64,000 nt of DNA from Limnephilus marmoratus (taxonomy: Eukaryota > Arthropoda > Insecta > Trichoptera > Limnephilidae), in the NCBI GenBank assembly GCA_917880885.1, contig OU862928.1, forward strand, positions 7,583,721 through 7,647,720, given 5' to 3'. The first letter of the stretch is position 1; the number at the start of each line of letters is the position of its first letter. The notes under the pieces are model-generated. The model saw only the letters and a program-made list of their open reading frames with translations, was not told where the DNA came from and did no database searches. The translations under genes were made by a program, and so were the position numbers. Shown in pieces: positions 45,172 through 56,209 of this stretch.

Positions 45172-46181
45172 TGTAACATAAATAGTTCCGGGGAACCATT
45201 TACTAGTATTTTATATAGGTAGAGCAAGCGAATCTCCTCAGGATTGTGGATGGATATACGGGATTCTCCCCAGCATGATTAGGTTTTCTTTTTTAAATAA
45301 AAGAGTACTTTTCCATATAACAAAACTAAACATATATTTCAGAAACATATAACCAGGGGTTTCAATTACCCCGAAATAACACCGGTAAGGGTGACAAATC
45401 AACTAAAAATAAATAACAAATAGTGTACCTGTTGGACCAAGTCATGTTTCCTAAAATATTACTAACACTCGAGAACATCTTAATGAACTGCAGCCGCGAA
45501 GTCGTGGGGAAGCATCCGAGGGAACCGCATCCGAGGAATGCATACGAGGATCACATCCATGGGACGCAACCGCAAATCGCCAACTCATTCTCCACCGATT
45601 CAGCTAGCCGGGCAGCAGGGCAGCAGGTTCCACCTGATGACCAGGATTCTGGCTGAAGGCACCAAGGAATTCTGGGAATTTGCCAAGCTCAAGGCGTGAG
45701 CTCCATCAAAGGCTTTCCGCCAGGAATTCGCCACAACTACAGGAAGTAGAGGCCAGGCAAGGCCATAAAGGTGTTCCGTCGCGTTTTACGTCACCGTACG
45801 ACATAGGATTACGTGGATATCTTTCAATGCAAACATGGCGAAGCACATGTAGTTCACACACCGACGGCCGATAACGCCCGCTTAATTACTTCGGGTGGCG
45901 TTTATCAAAAATCATACTTTATGATCCGGCTTGCGGTTTGTAACATTAAGGGATTATCCCATGTTAAAAACTTGCAAAAATCTAACACCTATGTGACGAG
46001 TCAAATATCCGTCGAGCTCCCGTAACGGCGGATATTCAAAAAGTACCCGAAACTAGAAACTAACATTGCCACACGCAAAAAATAAAGCCAACGGCGATTC
46101 AACAAATAATGTGAGCGGCCAGGTGAAAGTTAATTCAGTCACGAGAATAATTATTTGAATTTAATAATTATTATCGTGACA
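45172..46181. mobile_element. Solo LTR (1010 bp)
   Basis: Begins TGTAACATAAATAG and ends ATTATCGTGACA (TG...CA), with GATT on both sides (45168-45171 and 46182-46185). Units A and C run through this point without the insert. No retroviral-type coding region accompanies it, so it is the product of LTR-LTR recombination or an LTR-sized element. Confidence 0.65.
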
Positions 46182-46185
46182 GATT

Positions 46186-46343
46186 ATTTTAGAAAATGAT
46201 TTATTCTTGCTTTTTTTCTCTATCAAATAAACTCAGGAATTAGCACCCTAGTGTTTGAATCGTACTTATTATTTAATGTATGGATGACATATTGTACTTC
46301 TTGTTTTCATATCGTTTCATATGGAGTTGCAATTGGATTCAAG
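46186..46343 (+). promoter_or_regulatory. Conserved 5' flank of gene B
   Basis: Same block as before genes A and C, but the solo LTR ends directly at its left edge, cutting it from the older upstream sequence. Confidence 0.35.
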
Positions 46344-49300
46344 ATGTGGCGGCTGATCCTGTTGGCTGGGATCTTTATAAATGGTATTTTATTTACCTGT
46401 GGAGGAAAATCAAAAGGGGTAAGTTATGATTATGTAACGAGGGATTATTACTGCAACTAGTTAACTCCGAAATCAGCGTTTTAGTGCGCGTGCACATGTG
46501 CGGGGAAATAAAGGTATGCTTTTTGCGTGTAACTGGAAAATGTTGATTCGAAATTACCTAGTGGCGGATTGTTCAATTAAAAATTTATTTATTTATTAAC
46601 ACATTGGCCTCCGAATTGTTAAACTGAAAAATTGTCCTTCACATCCGAATTAATTTTGTACCAAACATTTTAAATCTTTAGTGGTGTACTAAATCTAATA
46701 TAACTTTTGAACTACATGCTTAGTCGTAATATTTTTTTTTAATTTACTTGTGTACTAAACCAAGGTATGTTAAAAATATATTTTGTGTTTTAAAATAAAA
46801 TTATAATATGATTAAATCTGGATATAAAAATGACTTTTTAAAAAAAAGCATTTAAAAAAAAAACCATTATTTCGATTAAAAAAATGGTACATTGGTCAAT
46901 CTTATTGGCATAATTTTTTTTTTACTTATGTATATACACTTGTTCGGGATGGGCACTGTAGCCGCCCGCCACACAGATGATAAAGTGGGGGGGGGGACCG
47001 GCGCTGGCCGTTTCGACATCTAGGGAGAAAGGGAGAAGTGGAGAGAAGGCGACGGAAAATGGGAAGAAATTGTAGTAAAGGGAGACGGATCGAAGGCAAG
47101 GAGAAGAAGGGAGGTAAAGGAAAGTAGAGGGGAAACCCGCGCCTTGATAAAGGCGTTCGAGCAATTGTATTAGTCTTCAGGGGTGAACAAGTTGGCCAGG
47201 GCAAGAAGAAAAAGTCCAAGTTGCAGTTCAATCGGGGAGGCAGGGCAGGTGAAGATGTGTACGAGATGACGGATGCAGGAACTCTACCGAAACAGCGGGT
47301 CTTGCCTTTTGTCTCCCCGTAATTCCAGGAACTGAGATCCTGGAATCGGACCGGGCAATGCGTATGAGCGCGACGGCGACCATGCATCTTATCATCTCGT
47401 CACATCTCCCTGACACGCTACGCTCCCTTGTATATTTATTTTGTAATAGTGAATTTGCACAAAAATGTAAACATAGATATAGAGTTGAACAGATTGAATT
47501 TTGTGCAAAATGATAAAAAATGTTTTGCATAAAATGAGTGTAGGTACGTTACACAGATCGCTTTGTACAAATCAATTTGTGCAAAGTCGTACTACTTTGC
47601 ACAAATAACAATTTTATGCAAAGTGGACAAAGTAATTAAATTAGTGTGTAGGTATCTACACAGTGGGATGGGGGAAGAGTGAGGTCGTACTACTTTGCAC
47701 AAATAACAATTTTATGCAAAGTGTTTAAAAAATTGCAAAAAGTTGGTCACGTAGTATGGGTACGTTCCCTTACTTTGTTTTGTTTTAGAAAACGGTCAAA
47801 TTTATAAATTTTACTTTGTTTTGTTTTAGAGAACGGTCAAATGTATAAATGTTACTTTGTTTTGTTTTAGAAAACGGTCAAATTTATAAATTTTACTTTG
47901 TTTTGTTTTAGAAAACAATTTTCATGGACTGGGAAAAGTTGGTCGACTGTCCTGGCTTCGTCAATAAAGACATCAACATGAACAACATATCTGTCTTCAG
48001 AGGCGGTGTCACCGCTCTTTCCCTGCAAGGCTCTTTAATAGTAGAGACAGACATCATCACACCTCCGCTTAAGGTAAAAACATCATTGTATCATAATATG
48101 TAAGCCTGGGTTGTGTAAAATACTCCAAACTTGAAGGGCATTATACCACAAAAATTATCGATTGATGAATTTACTTTCAGACGAAAATATTGACATTTCT
48201 CTAGGTCAATATTTTTAACAAAATCAAATTGGCGGCGGATGCCTCTACCCATTTACTGTGTGGCAGGCCGGTTCGGGAGAGACTGGTCGAGGGAGGCTAT
48301 TTGGTCTCTCCAGCAGGATTCTCTCGACACATCGCCTTGCACCGCAGTGGGAGGGATGGATTCATACGTCCGTCACTCCTGGAACCACTGACCTACAGAT
48401 TCTTACCCACCCCCCATACCTTATCCTTTCCAGAACTTCCTCTCCTTCCTTTTCTTTAAAGGACCCTCCACACAGCATCCCAAAAGATGACACAGACCAT
48501 CCCAAAAGGGAAATTGTTTTTCCGAAAGCCTGTGCAACGCCAATCATTTATATATGTCTGTTCTTTTGTGTGACCCGACAGTTGATATTTATTATAAAAT
48601 TATAATTTTTTGTGCATTATTTACCAATTTCAAACGTAAAATCGACTTCAAAAATACACTTAATAATAAGTTGGTATGAATATCAAACGAATCTATACAT
48701 AGTGTCGATTTTTTGAACTTATGCGGTGGTATATACAGTATATAGAAAAGCAGAATTTTCCTTGATGCGTTTGAATGAAAATATGTTTTATACTTTGTTA
48801 TTCGACGATACATTCTCTCTGCACATCCCTTCAGGGTCAGTTAGTTATATTTTGTGTAATTAGGTATACTGTATTTTCCCTAAACCGACTGCACATTGTA
48901 TACAAGTATGCCGGGGGGCCAATTGCCAGCGGATCAACTGTCATGGAAACGTTCTTGTGTGTGGTATGAAATGTCAAACTACCAACAGAGGGGTCTACAG
49001 TTGCCCCATTGCTTTTCACAAATAGCCAGCGTGTGATCTTGGAATCGGAAGGAAGTTTGAAGTTCGTAACGAGAAGGAATTTGTTTTTCAGATAACGATG
49101 GTGATAAACCGACAAATGCCGCGCGGGGGCAGCTACCGCCTACTATCGTATGAGGTGGGGGACTTCTGCGATAAAATCCTGCAGAAAGGCAGTCCCTGGG
49201 AGTCCTACGTGAGGTCCCTGAAGCCCCTGCCGCCAGAACACTGCCCCCTCTACAAGGTATCATAACTGAACACCCATTTACTCTATTCGTATCATGCGCA

Positions 49301-51425
49301 CTTATACACTGGCAAGTTCGCTGCATGGCAGTGAAACTGAACTCTTTGGGCAGTGGCGGATATAGAAAAAACCCAAGGGGGGGGGGGCGCTAAAGATATA
49401 AGAAAACTAAAAAGTAGACAACAGTGGGGAGAATACGAAGCACCGCACAAAGAAGAGACCGACTATACTATACATAGAAATATGAATATTAATAGACCTG
49501 CCCTAAGCGATAAAAGCGTATTATTTCCCCCTCCCCATACCGGTTCCATTGGAACCGGCTGGGATCGAGTATGGCTTCGCGTTTATCTAAAAAATGTGAT
49601 GTCATCATTCTTCTGCGAAACAGCGTCGAGCACTCATCGGTGCATTTTACGAAATAACACGGCAAAAATAGTGGCTTGTGTTTTGAAAATGTGTAAAAAT
49701 AGAAGTGAAAAAGAGAATAAACCCAATTGTCGTATTACAGTCCATAGAAAAGCATTATTTTACTTTATTATAAGCTTATTCAGATCACATAATATGGTCA
49801 TTTTTGTAACACACACTATCACTCGGGACACATGGCGCGTGCTCGTCGCTGTTTTGTGGGGTAAGTAAATTATGAAACATTTGTAAAAGTGTCTTAACTA
49901 AATACGTCAACAAAATATTGGACTATGAAAATAGGCGAACTTTACTTTGCTGTATTTGGAATTTGTAAATTTGTTCATTTCGCGGCGAGCAATTCGCGCT
50001 CCCATGTAAAAAGGTCTATTCATTAAAGAGCAGAGTTTACTTTTAAGAACTAAATGGTGATATTATAATGCGAGATGCCCATATACTCTCAGATTGAGTT
50101 ATGGACGAATCACATATCACCGAATTCATCATCCCGCTCTGCGCCCCGCTGTAGTTGGTTTCTCCCCTCACCTTTATGTTCTGGTCTATTAATATTCATA
50201 TGTCTATGATACTATCTCATTCCCTTGCAGGCTAAAACATATAGAGGTATGTGTTTGAAAGAAGTTTTCACTTCAATAAATAAATAAAAGATTGACGGAG
50301 CGCACATTTAAAACTTGGCTGGCCACAGGGAGCAGTAGGGCTGCATTACACGATCACTGTCAGTGGTGAAAATAAAGATATTTTATGTTTTCAAATGAGT
50401 ATCAGTGCCATTATTTCTTTGGAAACTCCTTTGAATTGTTTTTTTTCATGTCGGGTGTTTCAATTCAGATTTGTGTAGAAATAATAAAATCAGTTTATAT
50501 TCGTACGAATATATATTTTTTTGATATTTGTTTGCCGAATGGAGATTTTTTTTTTTTTAATTAAAGTTAGCTATTCTTGGAAAACATCTATTATCATATT
50601 ATAATATATATGAATAATCAGATATATTATCTGATAAACAGAAAACAATCACAAAAAAAAAAATTCCTTTGTTTTTATTGGATATTTCACCAGAAGTCTT
50701 TAAGGTAATTTTTTAGCGGTGTTCGGAACCTCATCCCACGTTCAACAGAAATAATATTTTAACACTTTGAATATGGATATGTTTAACTCAATGAAGCACA
50801 ATTTAGGCGGCAAGCTTTGTTGCTGTTAGTTTAAATCTGCTTGTCTTATCTTATCTTATCTGTTATCTCTCTTTTAAAAACGTTTTGAAATGTTAATTTT
50901 GTAATATTTTTAAAATGAATAAATAAATTGAATATCTCCCAACATCATGAATGGGCCTGAGGTGTGAGTGCGTGGGACAGGCGTCCTTCCGTCCCACCTC
51001 CGGTGCTCTGATTCTTAGGGTCTTCGGATGTTTCCCCCTCTCTTCCATTTACTGTTCTTCAAGCGCCTGTCAAATCGATTATAGTGCATAAAAACTTGTA
51101 GTGAATTAAACAAAATATTGATGTTTTCTGGATCACTAGTAGGATATTTCAAAATGTCATACTAATATACCGGACCGTTACGCTATATTTAATATGTAAA
51201 ATACAAGTAACAATAATGAGTGTTGTTTTTCCCCAGCAAGAATACAGTGTAGACGGTGTACAGAGTGACTTGAACAAGATGGTGCTGACCAAGGACCTGG
51301 TGGGGAAATACATCGCCACTATAGAGTTCTCCAGGCCGATAGGGGAACCTACCATGCCGGGATTTTCCACTCCCCTCACCAAATTCATATGCAAAAACTT
51401 ACATTTTATTATTGACTCTGAATAG
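46344..51425 (+). CDS. Gene B: paralogue of genes A and C (four exons)
   Basis: Exons 46344-46418, 47912-48073, 49092-49256 and 51237-51425, phase 0 throughout. The protein is again 196 residues, with signal peptide MWRLILLAGIFINGILFTCG, NIS sequon at residue 50, cysteines 38, 105, 130 and 186, and blocks WEKLVDCPGFVNKD, GDFCDKIL, EHCPLYK, KYIATIEFSRPIGEP and FICKNLHFI. Identity is 80% to A and 86% to C by hand count. Private changes include Gly-to-Arg in RQMPRGGSY. Odd points: exon 2 is preceded by three decoy acceptors in a 41-bp tandem repeat, and a solo LTR lies just upstream. The frame is intact, but correct splicing is less certain than in A or C. Same inferred DUF1091/CheA-B-like family. 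Confidence 0.75.
46925..47410. repeat. GC-rich island in intron 1 of gene B, origin unknown
   Basis: Much richer in GC and purines than its surroundings, with a GGGGGGGGGACCGGCGCTGG run and open frames of 80-153 codons on the minus strand. No motif I recognise; probably part of an inserted element, absent from units A and C. Confidence 0.4.
47587..47721. repeat. 40-bp exact direct repeat, 95 bp apart
   Basis: GTCGTACTACTTTGCACAAA followed by TAACAATTTTATGCAAAGTG occurs at 47587 and again at 47682. The unit itself contains a TTTGCA/TGCAAA inverted pair. Confidence 0.85.
47770..47911 (+). repeat. 41-bp tandem repeat carrying the exon 2 splice acceptor, four acceptors
   Basis: AG acceptors end at 47788, 47829, 47870 and 47911, each after TACTTTGTTTTGTTTTAG and each followed (first three) by the opening bases of exon 2 (AAAACGGTC or AGAACGGTC). 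The period of 41 is not a multiple of three. Only the last acceptor gives the open frame; the others meet stops or shift frame. Confidence 0.9.
48225..48530 (+). mobile_element. Family W copy 5 (intron 2 of gene B)
   Basis: Same junction as copy 3 in gene A, hence an insertion older than the A/B split. Confidence 0.75.
49352..50215. mobile_element. Probable element with 26-bp inverted repeats and a 171-codon open frame
   Basis: CATAGAAATATGAATATTAA plus TAGACC at 49473-49498 is matched in reverse at 50183-50208 (25 of 26). The sequence starts with a hAT-like CAGTGGCGGATATAG. A frame at 49353-49868 is open for 171 codons but shows no motif I recognise. It lies in intron 3 of gene B and is absent from A and C. 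Confidence 0.4.
50745..50930 (+). pseudogene. LINE tail relic in intron 3 of gene B
   Basis: AACTCAATGAAGCACAATTT and GGCAAGCTTTGTTGCTGTTA, same as in genes A and C. Confidence 0.65.
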
Positions 51426-51564
51426 TCAGATTATATATTACTATAGAATATATGAGAAGAAATGTGATCAGGGAATATTTTACTGCCCTTCTAATGACCT
51501 TCCTTTCCACCATCTCCTATCCGTTCCACACTTCTTTCAGACACGGAATGTTTCCCCAATAAGG

Positions 51565-53125
51565 AACTCCATAAGTGAAAAATATTATGGCTTTAAAAAA
51601 ATATGTTCATATAGACCAATAAACGCTGATTCTGAATATATAAGTTTTATTTAATAATATTAAACGCAGAGTTTTTAAAAAATTATTAAAAAGTCCATTT
51701 TTAATCGGGTTATAAAAACAAAGTTTAGTGGTGACGTTGTTCGACGTGTCGTGACGTCACCGTTAAGTCATTGTATGGGAATGTATGATATGACACAAGC
51801 CACCGTATTAATTTATTCGTTTATTTACATACTGTTTATAGAGATTTAGTTGTTGTGTTTATTGAAACATTATTTAGGCCTAAATAATGTTTCAAAAATA
51901 AAGGTATCTCTTATTAGTTTATCTCTATTATTGAAAATATTCAAAAACTACTGCACAAAAAAAAATAGTAATGCTACTTCTAGAAAGAATACTTCAAACA
52001 ACGGAATTCAATATGGCGGCAGTTGATCAGCTGATTGCCCGATCCTATACTAATTTTTCAGGAGTGATGACGTCACACGATTCACCATACATACGGTGGT
52101 TTTCAGGGGATCTTGAAAAATTTAAACTTTGACAATTATTTTAACTATTAAAACTAGCTCTAAAAATAAAAATAAAAATGCAGTTATTTAAGTTAGAACG
52201 TCATTAAATATGCAAAGGAAAGGACACGCAGGGATAGTTATAAATAAAAAATACTGAACCAACTCCTAAATATCAAACAGCAAACAGCTACATACAAATA
52301 CGGATAAACTAACAATTTCGAATCGAAATTCTAACTTTAATATGAAATGGCAGTCAATAAAAACGATTAGGACAACAAAAACTCTCGAAAAGGAGAATCT
52401 GAAAAGTGTACACGCTGTATTACACAATTCCTTGCAATGTATAGAACAAAACTAAAATGACATTGATAAGGATACTTAAAACTAATAACTACAGCTCTAT
52501 TTCAGCACTGATGCGTATGTATGAGCCTTTGTAAATACTTTTTGACATTTTACTGTTATTTTGTTAATAATAGACTCACTGGTAACACAATAAAATGCTT
52601 TTTGCTTCCGCGTAACACGCCACAAAAACAAAAATAGTGTGATGTAAATATGCAACATGGCGGCCCAGAATCGCGCATCGGCATGCTGTGATTGGTCAAT
52701 TGGTGGAGTTTGAGCAATCTAGTCCGCAAATTTTATTTTGCGGCAAATGAGATTGAACTATGAAGGAGTTTGACTAATTAAGAACTCACTTTTAGAATAT
52801 TGTTGTGGACATTGATATTTTAAAAAGCTTGTGATTAATTGTATATGGCTCGTAAAACTATTTTTTATTTATCTAACGATGCGAAATTTTATCCTTAACA
52901 TTATTGCATTTAAAACTCATTTTCGTTAAAATGGTCATTTGCACAATTAAGAACTTGGGCGACGAGTTCTCATTTTCTTTGCAAGACGCAACTTTTGAGA
53001 CCCGGGCGTTTCTGAATTCAAAGTTGAAATAATTGACACACCCTAGTCTCCATGTTAAAATTCGAAGGTATGATTTTTTTAATGTTGGCGTAAAATTTAA
53101 AAAATGATCTTCTGGGAAATCTCGA
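51565..53125. other. No gene; possible inverted-repeat remnants
   Basis: Contains GTGACGTCACCGTTAAG at 51750 and GATGACGTCACACGATTCAC near 52068 with CACCGTAT/ATACGGTGG on either side, suggesting an old MITE at about 51730-52100. The rest shows nothing. Confidence 0.35.
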
Positions 53126-53129
53126 GCAA

Positions 53130-53475
53130 TCGAGGCAAATTTATTTATTTAGCGTGATCGCTCCAGTGGGAGATATATTATATCTGCGGAGTCTCTTCTA
53201 ATTTGAAATGGTGTAAGTCCATGAAAGTCCATCAAGCTGTTTACGTCATGTCGACCAATATTAAACTTGAAATTTAAATGATGGCTTCAATGCGTTTAAT
53301 ATAAATATTATATTGAGGATTCCATATTTGAGAAACGAATTCAAGATGACTGCGAACATAATATGAAAAATACAATATTTTTCCCTGACTCCTGTCTAGA
53401 AGTGGGAACTTTAGATCACATATTTTTTGGTTGTCCCTCTCTAAACAAATATCCTCTCTTCTAACAAGCATAATT
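53130..53475 (-). pseudogene. Jockey-like LINE fragment, minus strand
   Basis: The minus strand reads YYVRSHLEFVSQIWNPQYNI then YIKRIEAI, and farther on FNIGRHDVNSLMDFHGL. Typical of the region just after the reverse transcriptase palm. Confidence 0.7.
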
Positions 53476-53825
53476 TAAAATTGCCTCCCCCCATTCAACA
53501 TCTCATCTCTTCTAAGCCCGAACTCGACTCCAATCTTACATAAAAAAATTTGTATTTCTTGGGCATCAACAACTAAATCTAAAAATTTATTTAGTTAACA
53601 AAATAATAGCACTCTGTAAATCACCCTTATTAACAATGTTCCCATGTTTTGTTGACTTCTCCTACTGTTCTTTCCCTCCCCCAAAATCATCCCTCCCACT
53701 ACCCCCACCTAAAAAAATCAAATCATTTTTTTACTTGTACCTATAAAATTTTAAGTTAGTTTTAAGTTTGCTAGTGAATGACACGGATGTGTCGAAACCG
53801 GTAGCAGAAAATTAAAATTTAAGCA
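53336..53825 (+). pseudogene. LINE 3' end, plus strand
   Basis: Reads CEHNMKNTIFFPDSCLEVGT then LDHIFFGCPSLNK before frameshifts, the C-terminal Cys-His-Cys region of R1/I/Jockey-type LINEs. A 3' UTR to about 53820 follows. It overlaps the minus-strand fragment, showing a nested junction. Confidence 0.6.
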
Positions 53826-54949
53826 ACAAATGTACATGGTAAGTAAAACTCTTCAAAGCAAAACTATATAAATTCACCTTTCCTTTCTCCATAATTTGAA
53901 ATGATGACCTAGAACACCCTTGAAGGGTGAAAGCCAGAAATTTGAAAAAAGAAAATAGCAAAAATAATAAAAAAAAACTGCATTATCATTTTGGAATTCT
54001 TGTATGTGTCAATCTTCCTGATTTAGAATCAATAAATATTTATAAACGTGAAGCATGTTTGCACAAAAAAATGACAATAGGTTTTATAATATAGTCCGTC
54101 CATCTATCGATGAAATCTATTCAATAATAAATTAACAAATTTTCATGCTTTGTTTTATTAAATGTTCTAATACAGGATGTAAATACATTGTCGTAATAAA
54201 TTATGGCATGCAATTATTACAAGGTTTTTTTTTCACAGCATGGCGTGATTTGGTCAAATAATAGAAGACTATTCTAGTACTTTTGTGTAGAGGAAATTTC
54301 ATCCATTTGGCAGAGGAAGTATAATATATTTTTTTTTGTGTAATAACTGACTGAGTAAAACCGCAATTTCTAGTTTTTATCTTTGATGACAATATTAACC
54401 ACTTTTAATTAATGAAAAATGTCAACATGAAAAGATTCAATCTCATCTGGGACTTGAATCTAGGAATTGAATGTTCATCCTGGACTTGTAAAAAGTCATT
54501 ATGTAGTGCCGTTCCTCATCCAGAACATATTTATATATGTGAGAGACGACACGTCTATTCTTGTCTTAGTGGTATAATTTGACTTCCTTTTCCTTGTTTT
54601 GGCGTCATCAATACGTTCTATGATTGGTTGTTTGTTCTGTCACTGCAGTTGGCGGCAACATAATAAGAGTTTTAATGGTAGGTAAAACTCCATCATTATA
54701 TGTTGCATATTAAGAGTGTATTTATTACCAGCGAACCAGAATTCCGATTTTGTCACCAGGGCTCATACGTTAGCGCTCACGAACAGACTTTTTTAGAACT
54801 AGATAGATTTCATTCTTATCCTACTATCTCTCGCCTCTGGGTGAAATAATAAAATGTTTTTTTTTTTTTATTCAAAATGCAAATAAGTTTTTTGATACGT
54901 TTTAACATTTTCACAGCCAAAAGTATTTTCGTTTTTTGATGTTGGGACA

Positions 54950-55065
54950 CAGTTAGACGAGGCAACTCCAGAAACTGTGTGAGGAGAGGACGGGTCTACC
55001 ATGGACAGAGGTCGAACAATCAGTACAAGACAGGGAATAGGACAAGGGGAAGAAGATGATGATGA
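54950..55065 (+). pseudogene. LINE C-terminal fragment
   Basis: Reads ETVEERTGLPWTEVEQSVQD then RE, followed by GAAGAAGATGATGATG tail. Probably RTE-type. Confidence 0.5.
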
Positions 55066-55069
55066 TGGG

Positions 55070-55960
55070 ACTTGTATATCATGGTTTCTTATTTGGACCT
55101 TTTGTGACTAATTTTACCGAAATGATAACATCAAAATTTTGCTGGGAAGAGCGTCCCAGAGACGTCCTCCCTTGGCCGTGGTTCGGGCCGGAAGCCGGAA
55201 TGAATTAGCTTGGAACTTATGTGTTCGACTGCTATAAAGATGACCAAAATCAAGTTTGTAAATTATTTAAAAACATATATTTCCTAAAATTATTTTTGTT
55301 TAAAACAATTTATTATTTTTCAATTACGCGTAATCAAAATATGTGATTAAAAAAAAATTTAAAAATCTGAATAGTAAATGCGCAAGTAAATAAACAAATA
55401 GACCAATTTTCGACATGAAATCAATACTTTGAATCAAAAAATAATAACAAAAAGTTCCTAATTTTAATAGTTTTATCCATCACATGTTTGAGAATTTTGA
55501 ATATAGGTATTTATCAAAGCAAATTCTTATTGAAATAAAACCGATATTGAGTTATTATTTTGAAATACTGGTAGAGAGAATAATTAATCTTTCTCATCGG
55601 GACCGCCCTGTGCAGTTGCAAGGGTACAATCGCAAGACCGTCTTTCGACAAAATTTCAATTCTCGGCCGCTGGTTAATCGCCCTTAAAGAAACACAGAAT
55701 TTTTCATACTTACATATATATAACTTGTAAAATAACTGAAAAAAACGTGTTTATAATAATTATCGGAGCATACTTTGCGATTTTTTTTCTATCGAGGGAA
55801 TTTCAAATAATTGCCGTTTCGGTGCGATGTGGGGAATCTTCAAGAATAACATATATATATATTTTTAAGAGCTTTAAAACTTTGAAGGAAAATATGTAAT
55901 AAATTGCTAGAAATGCGGAAAGCCGCATAAGCGGAATTGACTGTATATTAATATTTAATA
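55070..55960. other. No supported gene
   Basis: Contains pieces of the duplicated upstream flank (GCATACTTTGCGATTTTTTT near 55768). A 67-codon frame at 55484 has no support. Confidence 0.35.
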
Positions 55961-55964
55961 GAAA

Positions 55965-56038
55965 TTAATTAGACCTGAACCCGCAATCTCCAGAAACAAA
56001 GTCGAGGATCTTAACCAATCGGCCACAGCATTCATCGG
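55965..56038 (-). pseudogene. tRNA-like relic upstream of gene C
   Basis: Counterpart of the 25618 relic (CTGAACCCGCAATCTCCAGA, GATCTTAACCAATCGGCCA). Confidence 0.5.
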
Positions 56039-56051
56039 GTTAGTAATCATC

Positions 56052-56209
56052 ATTTTAGAAAATGATTTATTCTTGCCGTTTTTCTCTATCAAATAAACTC
56101 AGGAATTGGCACCCTGGTATTTGAATTGTACTTATTATGTAATGTATCGATGAAAATGTTGACTTCTTGTTTTCATGTCGTTTCGTATGGAGTTGCAATT
56201 GGATTCAAG
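56052..56209 (+). promoter_or_regulatory. Conserved 5' flank of gene C
   Basis: Same ATTTTAGAAAATGATTTATT to TTGGATTCAAG block as genes A and B. Confidence 0.35.

Larger units (their letters stand above)
41325..51560 (+). repeat. Duplicated unit B (about 10.2 kb)
   Basis: Homology to unit C begins at AATTCACCTTTCC (41335; C: 53871) and to unit A by about 41600. It ends after gene B at TTCCCCAATAAGGAACTCC. Private insertions: a SINE, a LINE tail with a hAT MITE, an RTE tail and a solo LTR. Confidence 0.8.

Noticed and set aside
46926..47530. Minus-strand frames of 80-153 codons
   Set aside because: No motif, overlapping frames, low-complexity Ser/Pro runs; noted as a GC-rich island only.
48229..48605. 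Open frames of 76-115 codons resembling each other at several places in the window
   Set aside because: They lie in family W repeats; copies do not keep a common frame, so no protein is supported.
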